A stretch of DNA of 44,658 nucleotides from the NCBI GenBank assembly GCA_030681615.1, contig JAUXSA010000137.1, forward strand, positions 1 through 44,658, read 5' to 3'. The stretch's first letter is position 1, and the number at the start of each line of letters is the position of its first letter. This document shows, piece after piece, positions 17,214 to 25,630 of this stretch. The notes below the pieces were generated by a model that saw nothing but the letters and a program-made list of their open reading frames with translations, did no database searches and was not told the origin of the DNA. The position numbers and the translations under genes were made by a program. The DNA comes from Bacteroidota bacterium. Lineage in GTDB: Bacteria > Bacteroidota > Bacteroidia > B-17B0 > Aurantibacillaceae.

Positions 17214-19052
17214 TTATTCTTTTGTTGAGATATTACTCATCCAGTCAGAAAAAGGAAGGCTATTTTCTTTACTGGCAATAGCTGCTTTAATATTCTCAAT
17301 ATTTCCTTTAGGGATAGAATCTATCAGCTTGCGCGTGTATTCGCTTTTCGGGTTAATGTATATCTCGTCTGGATCGCCCATCTCTTCTACCCTACCCTGT
17401 TGCATTACAACCATACGGTCGCTCATAAATTTAACCACGCTAAGATCGTGACTAATAAAAATATAAGTGAATTTAAATTCTTCTTTTAATTCGTTCAATA
17501 AATTTAAAACCTGTGCCTGCACACTAACGTCAAGCGCACTTACGCTTTCGTCGCAAATAATAAATTTTGGGTTTAATCCTAAAGCACGCGCAATGCAAAT
17601 ACGTTGGCGTTGCCCGCCACTAAATTCATGTGGATAACGGTAATAATACTTCTCGTCTAAACCAACTTTTCTTAAGAGTTCATAAACCCTTTCGCGACGT
17701 TGTTTACTTGTAGGTAAAATATTATGGAATTTCATTGGTTCCATTATTGCATCACCAACCGTAATTCTTGGATTTAAAGATGAATAAGGATCCTGAAAAA
17801 TAATTTGCATGTCCTTTCTGTGATGCCTAAAATCAGATTCTTTCATGCGCAACAATTCCTGTCGTTTATAATAGATCTGACCATCCATAGCATCAGTCAA
17901 TTTTAAAATGGTACGGCCCAATGTTGTTTTGCCGCAACCGCTTTCTCCTACAAGCCCTAATGTTTCCCCTTCGTATACATCAAAGGTCACGTCATCAACT
18001 GCTTTTGTATAACTTAATACTTTTCCAAATAATGTTTTTTGTGAAGGAAACCAGGTTTTTACATTCTTTAATTCAAGGATCTTATCGCGTTGGTATAGTT
18101 CTATGTGATTTTTCTTTCTTTCTTCTGCACTAATTGTAACGCTGGCAATAGCGTCTGTTACTTTTTTATCCAACTCAATAATTTCACCATTATCGCCACG
18201 CACCATAAAATCGCTTACAACGGGCAAACGCTTTAATCTCTTGTCTAACGGCGGGCGACAGGCCAACAAACTTTTTGTATACGGATGTTTTGGATTAGAA
18301 AAAATTTCAAGAACAGGGCCTTGCTCTACTACTTTACCTTTATACATAACTACAACGGTATCTGCAAGCTCAGCAATAACACCAAGGTCATGAGTAATAA
18401 ATAATATACCCATGTTATGTTCCATTTGAAGTTTTTTCATTAACTCCAGAATAGTTTTTTGAACTGTTACATCCAGCGCGGTTGTGGGTTCATCGGCAAT
18501 TAAAATATTAGGATTGCAGCTCATTGCCATGGCAATCATCACCCTTTGTTTTTGCCCACCCGATAATTGATGCGGGTATCTATCCAGCATTAAAACAGGG
18601 TTTGGCAACTGTACTTCTTCAAATAATTTTATTGTTTTTTCACGCGCTTCATTCTTACTTATTTTTTGATGCAGCAATAACACTTCCATTACCTGGTTAC
18701 CGCATGTAATTACGGGGTTTAACGAGGTCATGGGTTCCTGAAAGATCATTGCTATCTCATTACCACGGTAATGGCGCATTTCGTCGTTCCTGGTTTTAAC
18801 CAGATCAACTATTTTGTTATCTTTTGTATGATAGATTATTTCTCCTTGCGTGATCTTTCCGGGAGGATTTGGAATAAGCTGCATGATGGAAAGCGAAGTT
18901 ACAGATTTACCCGATCCACTCTCCCCAACAATACCAATTGTTTCGCCTTTATGTAGCGTAAAAGAAATATCGTTAACGGCTTTAACAAATTCGTCGTCGG
19001 TCTTAAATTGTGTAACCAGGTTCTTAACTTCCAATAAGGGCTGCTTTTCCAT
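17214..19052 (-). CDS. Fused DppD-DppF-type peptide ABC transporter ATPase
   Basis: This encodes 612 residues with two complete ATPase domains. Domain 1: Walker A GESGSGKS (43-50), signature LSGGQKQR (163-170), Walker B IADEP (185-189), then the oligopeptide-transporter C-terminal element (NPKHPYTKSLLACRPPL). Domain 2: GESGCGKT (369-376), FSGGQRQR (477-484), CDESVSALD (500-508), and NPKSEYTRKLIDSIP at the end. This is the two-ATPase subunit arrangement of Dpp/Opp/nickel importers in one chain, a form common in Bacteroidota. No permease or binding protein is adjacent, so the partners are encoded elsewhere. It probably shares a transcript with the DedA gene. Confidence 0.93.
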   Translation of the reverse strand: MEKQPLLEVKNLVTQFKTDDEFVKAVNDISFTLHKGETIGIVGESGSGKSVTSLSIMQLIPNPPGKITQGEIIYHTKDNKIVDLVKTRNDEMRHYRGNEIAMIFQEPMTSLNPVITCGNQVMEVLLLHQKISKNEAREKTIKLFEEVQLPNPVLMLDRYPHQLSGGQKQRVMIAMAMSCNPNILIADEPTTALDVTVQKTILELMKKLQMEHNMGILFITHDLGVIAELADTVVVMYKGKVVEQGPVLEIFSNPKHPYTKSLLACRPPLDKRLKRLPVVSDFMVRGDNGEIIELDKKVTDAIASVTISAEERKKNHIELYQRDKILELKNVKTWFPSQKTLFGKVLSYTKAVDDVTFDVYEGETLGLVGESGCGKTTLGRTILKLTDAMDGQIYYKRQELLRMKESDFRHHRKDMQIIFQDPYSSLNPRITVGDAIMEPMKFHNILPTSKQRRERVYELLRKVGLDEKYYYRYPHEFSGGQRQRICIARALGLNPKFIICDESVSALDVSVQAQVLNLLNELKEEFKFTYIFISHDLSVVKFMSDRMVVMQQGRVEEMGDPDEIYINPKSEYTRKLIDSIPKGNIENIKAAIASKENSLPFSDWMSNISTKE

Positions 19053-19171
19053 ATATTGCTTTACGAAGCGTTTAAATTACGCTTTATTTTTAGAACTAAA
19101 AAGTAAAATTAGATGAGCTTATTTATACGGCCCATAAACGTCGAATTACTTATGTACAGCTTCAAAAAAGC

Positions 19172-19840
19172 TTAATCCAACTTAAAACAAATGTATTTGA
19201 TATCCTCACCTTTTGAAGTGAATAAAGCTTCATAATAGGTTTTAATGTTAACGAGTTCCTGTCTATCTGCCGGGCAATTCTTATAAAGATCATTGGTATG
19301 CCAGATCATAGGTAATTTATTTTCGGCAATAACTTCTAAAGTAAATTCATAAAGGCTGGTACTATCTGTTTTTAAATGTACGAGGCCACCTTTTTTCAGA
19401 AATTTTTTGTAGCGGTCTAAAAATAATTTATGTGTTAACCGTTGCTTGGCGCGCGGACTTTGCGGTTGCGGATCGGGGAAGGTGATCCAGATCTCATCTA
19501 CTTCATTCGTATCAAAACAATAATCTATGAAATCTATTTTAGTACGTACAAAAGCTACATTCTCCATCTTGTTTTCGATGGCTTGTTTAGCGCCTGTCCA
19601 AATACGATTACCTTTTATATCTACGCCAATAAAATTCTTTTCAGGATGTTTTTGTGCGAGGCCAATAGTGTACTCGCCTTTACCACAGCCCAACTCCAAC
19701 ACAATTGGTTTTTGGTTCTTAAAATGTTCTTTGTGCCATTTTCCTTTTAAAGCAAAACCTTTACTAAGGTTCTCCCAAAAAAGAGTAACACAATTATCAA
19801 ACGATTCGAACTCTGCAAATTTTTCTAGTTTGGTAGGCAT
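19172..19840 (-). CDS. trmB: tRNA (guanine-N7-)-methyltransferase
   Basis: This encodes 222 residues, normal for TrmB. The S-adenosylmethionine site VLELGCGKGEY lies at residues 47-57, followed by the acidic residue of the next strand (GVDIKG, Asp74). The tRNA-binding/catalytic loop ITFPDPQPQSPRAKQRLTH is at 119-137. The enzyme methylates G46 of tRNA. The gene starts 1 base after the ABC exporter stop at 19842, with truA just upstream, so truA, ABC exporter and trmB look like one operon joining two tRNA-modification genes. Confidence 0.96.
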   Translation of the reverse strand: MPTKLEKFAEFESFDNCVTLFWENLSKGFALKGKWHKEHFKNQKPIVLELGCGKGEYTIGLAQKHPEKNFIGVDIKGNRIWTGAKQAIENKMENVAFVRTKIDFIDYCFDTNEVDEIWITFPDPQPQSPRAKQRLTHKLFLDRYKKFLKKGGLVHLKTDSTSLYEFTLEVIAENKLPMIWHTNDLYKNCPADRQELVNIKTYYEALFTSKGEDIKYICFKLD

Positions 19841-19841
19841 A

Positions 19842-21599
19842 TTAAATTTCTACTGTATTATTTAATTCGTACAATTTTTTAAACTTCGAATCGCTGCTTA
19901 GCAATTCCTGTATACTTCCTTCTTCAATAATTTTTCCATGATCGAACACAAAGATCTTATCTACATGTTTTATGGTTGATAAACGGTGCGCAATAATAAT
20001 GGAGGTTCTGCCTTCCGAAATTTTTTCAGCCGCTTTTTGAATGAGTTGTTCTGTTTGTGTATCAATGGTTGCTGTTGCTTCATCTAAAATAAAAATACTT
20101 GGCTGATAAACAAAAGCACGAATAAATGCCACCAGCTGGCGCTGCCCGGCCGATAAGCCTTGCCCACGTTCGGTTACTTTGTAATCAAAACCCTCAGGTA
20201 ACGACATTACATATTCGTATAAACCAATTTGTTTTGTGGCAGATACAACATCCTCAAATTTTATTTCGGGATTATTTAGTGTAATATTGTTCAATAACGT
20301 ATCGTTAAACATATAAACATCCTGCAAAACAACACCGGTGTTTTTTCGTAAAGTAGCAAGATCTATTTTGCGAATATCTGTTCCGTCAATCAAAATTTCG
20401 CCTTTATTTAATTCATAAAAGCGGCTTAATAAATTAATGATAGTTGATTTTCCAGCGCCAGTAGAGCCCACCAGGGCAACGGTTTGTCCGGCTATTATAG
20501 AAAAGGAAATATCTTTTAAAACAAAATGTTCGTCTTTATACGCAAACCAAACATTTTTAAATTCAATACTCTGTTTTACACTTTCAAATTTTATGGTACC
20601 GCTGTTATTAATCTTTTCATTCGTATCTAAAACTTTAAAAACCCGTTCGGCGGATACTACGCCCATTTGAAGCGTATTTAAACGATCTGCAAGCATACGT
20701 ATGGGGCGAAACAGCATATTTATCATCATGATGAAAAATGTTATATCGCCCAGGCCAAAATTATAAGCATGACCTTTTACACCCACAAACCAAATAATTA
20801 AAGCAATAGCAACCGAAGAAAGAATCTCGACAATTGGAAAGAAAACAGAATAGTAAAAAATAGATTTTATGTTTGCTACACGGTGTTGTTTATTTATTTC
20901 TTTAAATTTATCAAACTCCTCCTCTTCCCTGTTAAATAATTGTACCAGGCGCATACCGGTAATATGTTCTTGCGTAAAAGTATTTAAAGCTGCAACCGCA
21001 TTACGCACCATTGTAAATGTTTTTTTAACGCCACGTTTAAATAAAGCGGTTGCTACAAACAATAATGGAATTGTGCTTAAGGCAAGTAAAGCTAAGATCC
21101 AGTTCTTTGCAAACATCACACACACAAATATGATAAGCATAACAATGTCGCCTGCAATAACTATAAAGCCCTGTGCAAAAACATCACTCAAACTTTCAAT
21201 ATCTGAAATGGCGCGTGTAACCAAAGTGCCAACAGGCGTAGTGTCAAAATAAGAATTCTTTAAATGAATAATATGTTTGTAAACCTGGTTGCGAAGATCC
21301 TTCACAATATTTTGCCCCAGCAAATTAGTGATACGTAAATTTATTATTTGTAAAAGCGCTTCAACAAATAATAAAGTAAGAATGAGCAAACAAATAAAAT
21401 TTAATCCATCAATATCTTTTCCTTTTGTTACATACTCGTTCAACGCTTCGCTAATTAAAAGCGGGCGCACAATAGCCAGGCCTGCAAGCATCAGTGTAAA
21501 GCAAACCGCACCATAAAAAAGTTTGTTATAGGGTTTTGTATAACTTAAAATACGTTTAAGAAGCCCAATGTTTAATCCTTTATTTTCTTTATTACTCAA
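19842..21599 (-). CDS. ABC exporter, fused membrane and ATPase domains
   Basis: This encodes about 585 residues if translation begins at the TTG at 21597-21599, which overlaps the truA stop by 8 bases. An alternative TTG at 21629 adds 10 codons that are simply truA sequence in another frame; no ATG is available before residue 45. A six-helix type I exporter domain (about residues 15-310) is followed by an ATPase with Walker A GSTGAGKS, signature LSAGQRQL, Walker B IFILDEATATID and the H-loop IIAHRLST. These proteins work as dimers exporting lipids, drugs or peptides. The substrate is not predictable. Many Bacteroidota copies sit beside tRNA-modification genes as here. Confidence 0.9.
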   Translation of the reverse strand: MSNKENKGLNIGLLKRILSYTKPYNKLFYGAVCFTLMLAGLAIVRPLLISEALNEYVTKGKDIDGLNFICLLILTLLFVEALLQIINLRITNLLGQNIVKDLRNQVYKHIIHLKNSYFDTTPVGTLVTRAISDIESLSDVFAQGFIVIAGDIVMLIIFVCVMFAKNWILALLALSTIPLLFVATALFKRGVKKTFTMVRNAVAALNTFTQEHITGMRLVQLFNREEEEFDKFKEINKQHRVANIKSIFYYSVFFPIVEILSSVAIALIIWFVGVKGHAYNFGLGDITFFIMMINMLFRPIRMLADRLNTLQMGVVSAERVFKVLDTNEKINNSGTIKFESVKQSIEFKNVWFAYKDEHFVLKDISFSIIAGQTVALVGSTGAGKSTIINLLSRFYELNKGEILIDGTDIRKIDLATLRKNTGVVLQDVYMFNDTLLNNITLNNPEIKFEDVVSATKQIGLYEYVMSLPEGFDYKVTERGQGLSAGQRQLVAFIRAFVYQPSIFILDEATATIDTQTEQLIQKAAEKISEGRTSIIIAHRLSTIKHVDKIFVFDHGKIIEEGSIQELLSSDSKFKKLYELNNTVEI

Positions 21600-22356
21600 T
21601 AAAAATTTCTTTTGGATAATATATGCCAACTAAGAACAAAGCGTTTGGAGCCACATTAGGTCCGGCGGCGTTACGGTCTTTAGCTTCAATTATTTTTTTA
21701 AAATCGTTTAGTGATATTTTATTTTTTCCAACTAATAATAAGGTGCCAACAATTGCTCTTACCATACCGCGCAAAAAACGATCGGCGCTAATTGTAAAAC
21801 GCCATTGGCAGTCGCCGGTTTTTTGCCAAATGGCTTTGGTTATAACACAGTTATTGGTTTTATTTTGCGTGTGTAATTTACTAAAGCTGGTAAAGTCAGT
21901 ATGCTCTAAAAGCATTGCTGCTGCTTTGTTCATTAATTCAAGATCAAGATCGCCGTACACATACAAACTAAAATTATCAATAAATGGGTTTTTCTTTTGA
22001 TGTATAAAATAATAGTAGGTCCTTGATCTGGCACTGTAACGCGCATGTGCTTCAGGTAAAACAGCTCTTATATCCTGCACCGCAATTTCTATTGGCAAAA
22101 CGGTATTAAATTTATAGATCCAGTGTTCTTTATTTCCGATAAGATCTTTGCAATTACTCTCAAAATGTGCTATGTAATTTTTTGCGTTAACGCCTGTGTC
22201 GGTTCTTCCGCAACCCGAAAATTCAATCTTTTCTTTAAGTATCATCGATACTTTTTCTTCTAACACTTGTTGCACGGTATTAGCTGTATTGTCCTGCATT
22301 TGCCAACCGTTAAAGTTGGTGCCATTATAAGAAAGCGTTAAAAAATAACGGGCCAT
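21592..22356 (-). CDS. truA: tRNA pseudouridine synthase A
   Basis: This encodes 254 residues. Start MARYFLTLSYNGTNFNGWQMQ is the classic TruA N-terminus. The catalytic Asp53 sits in SGCGRTDTGVNA (47-58), and the second half has the conserved FLRGMVRAIVGTLLLVG. It makes pseudouridine at positions 38-40 in the anticodon arm. The stop overlaps the proposed start of the ABC exporter, showing tight operon packing with that gene and trmB. Confidence 0.96.
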   Translation of the reverse strand: MARYFLTLSYNGTNFNGWQMQDNTANTVQQVLEEKVSMILKEKIEFSGCGRTDTGVNAKNYIAHFESNCKDLIGNKEHWIYKFNTVLPIEIAVQDIRAVLPEAHARYSARSRTYYYFIHQKKNPFIDNFSLYVYGDLDLELMNKAAAMLLEHTDFTSFSKLHTQNKTNNCVITKAIWQKTGDCQWRFTISADRFLRGMVRAIVGTLLLVGKNKISLNDFKKIIEAKDRNAAGPNVAPNALFLVGIYYPKEIFIE

Positions 22357-22482
22357 TTTGCAAAATTACGCTATAATTTACAATTAACTAGAAGTATCGA
22401 TAATCCTGCCAGAATTAATTAAAATAATTACGCCTTAACCCTGGCAGGTTCTTCTGTAAAATTGCTACTTTTACAGCCCGCT

Positions 22483-23892
22483 ATGAGCAAGATCAAAAAG
22501 AATTTTATATTAGAGAACCTTGAAGTAATTGATATTAGTACCGAAGGTAAAGCCATTGCAAAGCACGATGGTTTGGTTGTTTTTATTGATGGTGCCGTGC
22601 CCGGCGATGTGGTAGACGTAATGGTGCACCGCAAAAAAAATAATCTTGCCGAAGGTAAAGTAGATAAGGTTATAAAATTTTCTGATCTGAGAGTAAAACC
22701 CAAGTGCGAACATTTTGGAACCTGCGGCGGATGCAAATGGCAAAATTTAGGTTACAAAAGCCAGTTAGAATTTAAACAAAAATATGTTTACGATGCTTTT
22801 ACACGCATTGGCAAATTAACTTTTCCCGAAATTACACCAATACTTGGTAATGCTGATGAATACTATTATCGCAATAAATTAGAATTTGGTTTCTCTAACA
22901 AAAAATGGTTAACCAACGAGCAAATTGCTTCTAAAGAAGAAGTTGAAAATAAAAATGGTTTGGGTTATCACATTGCAGGCTTGTTTGATAAAATATTAGA
23001 TATTAATAATTGTTATTTACAACCTGAGCCAAGTAACTCTATACGAAATGCAGTAAAAGAATACGCTCTAAAGAACGATCTTTCTTTTTTTGGGATAAGG
23101 GATAAAGTTGGTTTATTAAGAACCTTATTGATTAGAACAACCAGCATAGGCGAAATTATGGTGGTTGTTTCGGTGTTTGAGTGGCAGGAAAAAGAAGTAT
23201 TTGCATTGCTTGATTTTTTGAAAACACAGTTTCCGCAAATAACTTCGTTACAATACACGCATAATAATAAAGGGAACGATACTTTTTTTGGTTTGGATAT
23301 TAAAACCTATTATGGCCGCGATTATATTTTAGAAGAAATGGAAGGTCTTAAATTTAAGATCAGTGCAAAGTCGTTTTACCAAACCAATTCACCTCAAGCT
23401 TATAATTTGTATAAAATAACCCGCGATTTTGCAGGATTGACCGGAAACGAAGTCGTTTACGACCTTTATACCGGAACAGGAACAATTGCCAATTTTATTG
23501 CAAAAAACGCAAAGCATGTTGTTGGTATAGAATATGTTGAAGATGCTATAAAAGATGCCATAGAAAACTCTAAAGCCAATAATATTACTAATACCAGCTT
23601 TTTTGCCGGTGATATGAAGGACGTTTTGAACGATAATTTCATATTAAATAATGGTAAACCAGACGTTATTATTACCGATCCGCCCAGAGCGGGCATGTTT
23701 GAAGGTGTGATTAACGTGATCTTAAAAATTTTACCAAAAAAAGTGGTGTATGTTAGCTGTAATCCAAGCACACAGGCCAGGGACCTTGCATTAATGGAAG
23801 GGCACTATGTAATTAAAAGAGTGGTTCCGGTAGATATGTTTCCTCAAACAGCGCATGTTGAAAATGTGGTTTTACTCGAATTAAAACAATAA
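22483..23892 (+). CDS. rlmD: 23S rRNA (uracil-C5)-methyltransferase, RlmD/RumA family
   Basis: This encodes 469 residues from the ATG at 22483 (MSKIKKNFILENLEVIDI); an upstream in-frame start adds seven unrelated residues. An N-terminal TRAM-like domain (residues 1-66) is followed by the iron-sulfur ligands Cys75, Cys81 and Cys84 (CEHFGTCGGC) with a fourth Cys in INNCYLQPE. Then come the SAM-binding VYDLYTGTGTIANF, the DPPRAGM motif and the catalytic nucleophile Cys in VYVSCNPSTQARDL. It methylates a uridine of 23S rRNA (or tRNA in some relatives). It stands alone, with the small-lipoprotein array starting 145 bases later. Confidence 0.94.
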   Translation: MSKIKKNFILENLEVIDISTEGKAIAKHDGLVVFIDGAVPGDVVDVMVHRKKNNLAEGKVDKVIKFSDLRVKPKCEHFGTCGGCKWQNLGYKSQLEFKQKYVYDAFTRIGKLTFPEITPILGNADEYYYRNKLEFGFSNKKWLTNEQIASKEEVENKNGLGYHIAGLFDKILDINNCYLQPEPSNSIRNAVKEYALKNDLSFFGIRDKVGLLRTLLIRTTSIGEIMVVVSVFEWQEKEVFALLDFLKTQFPQITSLQYTHNNKGNDTFFGLDIKTYYGRDYILEEMEGLKFKISAKSFYQTNSPQAYNLYKITRDFAGLTGNEVVYDLYTGTGTIANFIAKNAKHVVGIEYVEDAIKDAIENSKANNITNTSFFAGDMKDVLNDNFILNNGKPDVIITDPPRAGMFEGVINVILKILPKKVVYVSCNPSTQARDLALMEGHYVIKRVVPVDMFPQTAHVENVVLLELKQ

Positions 23893-24037
23893 TTCACTGA
23901 TTATCAAATACTTAAATATAAAAAAGAGTTGTTGATAATTTTACAAATACCCAATAACCGGTATGCCCAAAGTGTAAAAAAATTTGCCCATGTGCTTAAT
24001 AATGTGTTATTTCGCTTAAACTTTAAAAAACTCGAAA

Positions 24038-24277
24038 ATGAAAAAAATTACTTTACTAGCGGTTGCTGCTTTAGCAATTAGCTTTGCGTCTTGTAAAAAA
24101 GACAGAACTTGTACTTGTACAAACACTAGCGGTAGCCCTGCTGTTACTACTACAACTACTACTACTTTATTAAAAGTGAAAAAGAAGGATGCTAAAGATG
24201 CTTGTCAAAAAACTTCTGGTAGCTCTACATCTGGTAGCAACACAAGTACTTGGACTAACGATTGCAAATTAAGCTAA
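24038..24277 (+). CDS. Small Cys-rich lipoprotein, array copy 1 (type A)
   Basis: This encodes 79 residues. The signal peptide MKKITLLAVAALAISFAS ends at lipid-modified Cys19, followed by KKDRTCTC (Cys25, Cys27), a Thr/Ser-rich linker of 28 residues with a basic helix, then Cys56 in AKDACQK and Cys76 in the final NDCKLS. The four non-lipid Cys probably form two disulfides in the periplasm or on the surface (inference). First of six related genes; its first 30 codons are almost identical to copy 3 at 24731. The residues after the lipid Cys (KKD) resemble, weakly, the lysine-plus-acid surface export signal described for Bacteroidota lipoproteins. I recognise no named family. Confidence 0.85.
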   Translation: MKKITLLAVAALAISFASCKKDRTCTCTNTSGSPAVTTTTTTTLLKVKKKDAKDACQKTSGSSTSGSNTSTWTNDCKLS

Positions 24278-24301
24278 TATTAACCTTAAAAAATTTAAAA
24301 A

Positions 24302-24562
24302 ATGAAAAAGATATTTATCCCTTTATTCGTAATCGCTGCATCATTAAGCATTACTTCTTGTCACAAATCAAGAACTTGTACTTGTACTAGCACTACTGTA
24401 ACAACTTTTGGTAGCTCGTCTACAACTTCTACATCTTCAAGTGTTAACACTTGGGAGAATGCTTCAAAACACGAAGCTGGTTCAAGCTGTATCTCAAGCA
24501 AATCTACTACTTCTTTCACTGGTGGTAGCAGCGAAACAACTGATGATTGCAAATTAAGCTAA
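24302..24562 (+). CDS. Small Cys-rich lipoprotein, array copy 2 (type B)
   Basis: This encodes 86 residues. Signal peptide MKKIFIPLFVIAASLSITS, lipid Cys20, then HKSRTCTC, a Ser/Thr-rich linker of 34 residues, one Cys in GSSCISS and one in the final DDCKLS. It has the same five-Cys plan as copy 1 but lacks the AK-[DS]-x-C motif, which defines what I call type B. It begins 24 bases after copy 1 and is followed by a strong terminator, so copies 1 and 2 form a two-gene unit. Confidence 0.83.
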   Translation: MKKIFIPLFVIAASLSITSCHKSRTCTCTSTTVTTFGSSSTTSTSSSVNTWENASKHEAGSSCISSKSTTSFTGGSSETTDDCKLS

Positions 24563-24579
24563 TTTGTAATTAGATAATT

Positions 24580-24610
24580 TAAAAAAGCCGCATTAGTGCG
24601 GCTTTTTTTT
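24580..24610 (+). terminator. Intrinsic terminator ending lipoprotein unit 1
   Basis: An 11-bp stem (24582-24592 with 24597-24607, GCCGCA core, TTAG loop) runs into eight T. It lies about 20 bases after the stop of copy 2. Confidence 0.92.
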
Positions 24611-24730
24611 TGCCAATACCTGGGGAGATTTTTCTACGGTTTTGGGGTTTTTACTGTTTTCTTATTATTCTTTCTTTGGTATGTAATTTCTTTTAGCGAC
24701 TTTTGCCGGATAAAACCAAAACTTAAACTC

Positions 24731-24967
24731 ATGAAAAAAATTACTTTATTAGCGGTTGCTGCTTTAGCAATGAGCTTTGCATCATGCAAAAAAGACAGGA
24801 CCTGTACTTGTACTAACATTAGCTCTAGTGGTAATACAACAACAGAAACTATTACAATTAAAGAAGAAAGCAAAAAAACAGCGAAAGATTTTTGTTACAA
24901 AAGCACTAACGTTAGCACATCTGGTAGCAATACTTCTAATTCATCAAGCGACTGTAAATTAAGTTAA
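24731..24967 (+). CDS. Small Cys-rich lipoprotein, array copy 3 (type A)
   Basis: This encodes 78 residues from the ATG at 24731; the frame is open 45 codons further up, but that part crosses the terminator-promoter region and would bury the signal peptide. MKKITLLAVAALAMSFAS and lipid Cys19 are followed by KKDRTCTC, a 27-residue linker, Cys in AKDFCYK and the final SDCKLS. The spacing of 19 residues between the last two Cys is the same as in copy 1. The signal peptide and first Cys block match copy 1 nearly base for base, showing recent duplication, while the linker has diverged. Confidence 0.85.
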   Translation: MKKITLLAVAALAMSFASCKKDRTCTCTNISSSGNTTTETITIKEESKKTAKDFCYKSTNVSTSGSNTSNSSSDCKLS

Positions 24968-24988
24968 ACCATTTAGAAAACATTTATC

Positions 24989-25240
24989 ATGAAAAAAATT
25001 ATACTTTCAACTTTAGTACTTGCTGCATTGGCAACTACATCATGTCGTAAAGACAGAACCTGTACGTGTGATTACACTACTACAAGCGGTAGCGTTTCTG
25101 TTACTTCAAAAGATGTAACAACAGTAAGTAAACAAACCAAACGTGTTGCAAGAGTGCAAACAGGTTGTGTAAATGCTTTACAAACACAAACTAACAATAA
25201 CGTTACTACAACTTTTGAGAGCAAGTGTGAATTAAAATAA
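24989..25240 (+). CDS. Small Cys-rich lipoprotein, array copy 4 (type B)
   Basis: This encodes 83 residues. Signal peptide MKKIILSTLVLAALATTS, lipid Cys19, RKDRTCTC, a 32-residue linker with basic residues (KQTKRVARVQ), Cys in QTGCVNA and the end SKCELK. It follows copy 3 by 21 bases and precedes a perfect-palindrome terminator, repeating the layout of copies 1 and 2. Confidence 0.83.
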   Translation: MKKIILSTLVLAALATTSCRKDRTCTCDYTTTSGSVSVTSKDVTTVSKQTKRVARVQTGCVNALQTQTNNNVTTTFESKCELK

Positions 25241-25255
25241 TTCGATTTTATTGAA

Positions 25256-25291
25256 AATAAAAAAGCCGTTCAAATTTGAACGGCTTTTTTT
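25256..25291 (+). terminator. Intrinsic terminator ending lipoprotein unit 2
   Basis: A perfect 28-base palindrome (25261-25288, GCCGTTC core) has an A run before it and a T run after it, so it could also act on the opposite strand. It starts about 20 bases after the stop of copy 4. Confidence 0.9.
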
Positions 25292-25319
25292 ATGTTCTTT
25301 GTTTGAGTCGGCAACTAAT

Positions 25320-25352
25320 TTTGCTTTCAATAATTTAATTTTCTTACCTTTC
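25320..25352 (+). promoter_or_regulatory. Candidate promoter for lipoprotein unit 3
   Basis: TTTG at 25320-25323 and TACCTTTC at 25345-25352 (7 of 8 to TAnnTTTG) are 21 bases apart, within the range of Bacteroidota promoters. The ATG of copy 5 follows 17 bases later. The location, between a terminator and a gene start, fits. Confidence 0.4.
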
Positions 25353-25368
25353 TGCTTTAAAATGGTAA

Positions 25369-25623
25369 ATGAAAAAAATTAAGTTAGTTATAAGTATAGC
25401 CATTCTTGCTTTTTTGTTTTCCTGCAAAAAAGACAGGCAATGCGAGTGCACAGCAACTACCTTAAGTCCTTCAGGCAATACCTCAACCGGCCCTACCAAA
25501 ACCGAAACCTATTCCAAGATGAAGTTGAGCGAAGCTAAATCAATTTGTCAAAGATCAACTGTTGTAACGGCTAACGCCCAGGGCAGCGTTACAACTGTAA
25601 CAAACGATTGCAAACTTAAATAG
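25369..25623 (+). CDS. Small Cys-rich lipoprotein, array copy 5 (type A)
   Basis: This encodes 84 residues. MKKIKLVISIAILAFLFS, lipid Cys19, KKDRQCEC, a 32-residue linker, Cys in AKSICQR and the end NDCKLK. The AK-[DS]-x-C-x-[KR] motif groups it with copies 1 and 3. It is more diverged from copy 1 than copy 3 is. The next gene begins 8 bases after its stop. Confidence 0.83.
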   Translation: MKKIKLVISIAILAFLFSCKKDRQCECTATTLSPSGNTSTGPTKTETYSKMKLSEAKSICQRSTVVTANAQGSVTTVTNDCKLK

Positions 25624-25630
25624 GTGCCAA

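Noticed and set aside
24596-24730. Longer N-terminus for lipoprotein copy 3
   Set aside because: The 45 extra codons overlap the terminator and intergenic region and would hide a signal peptide identical to that of copy 1.
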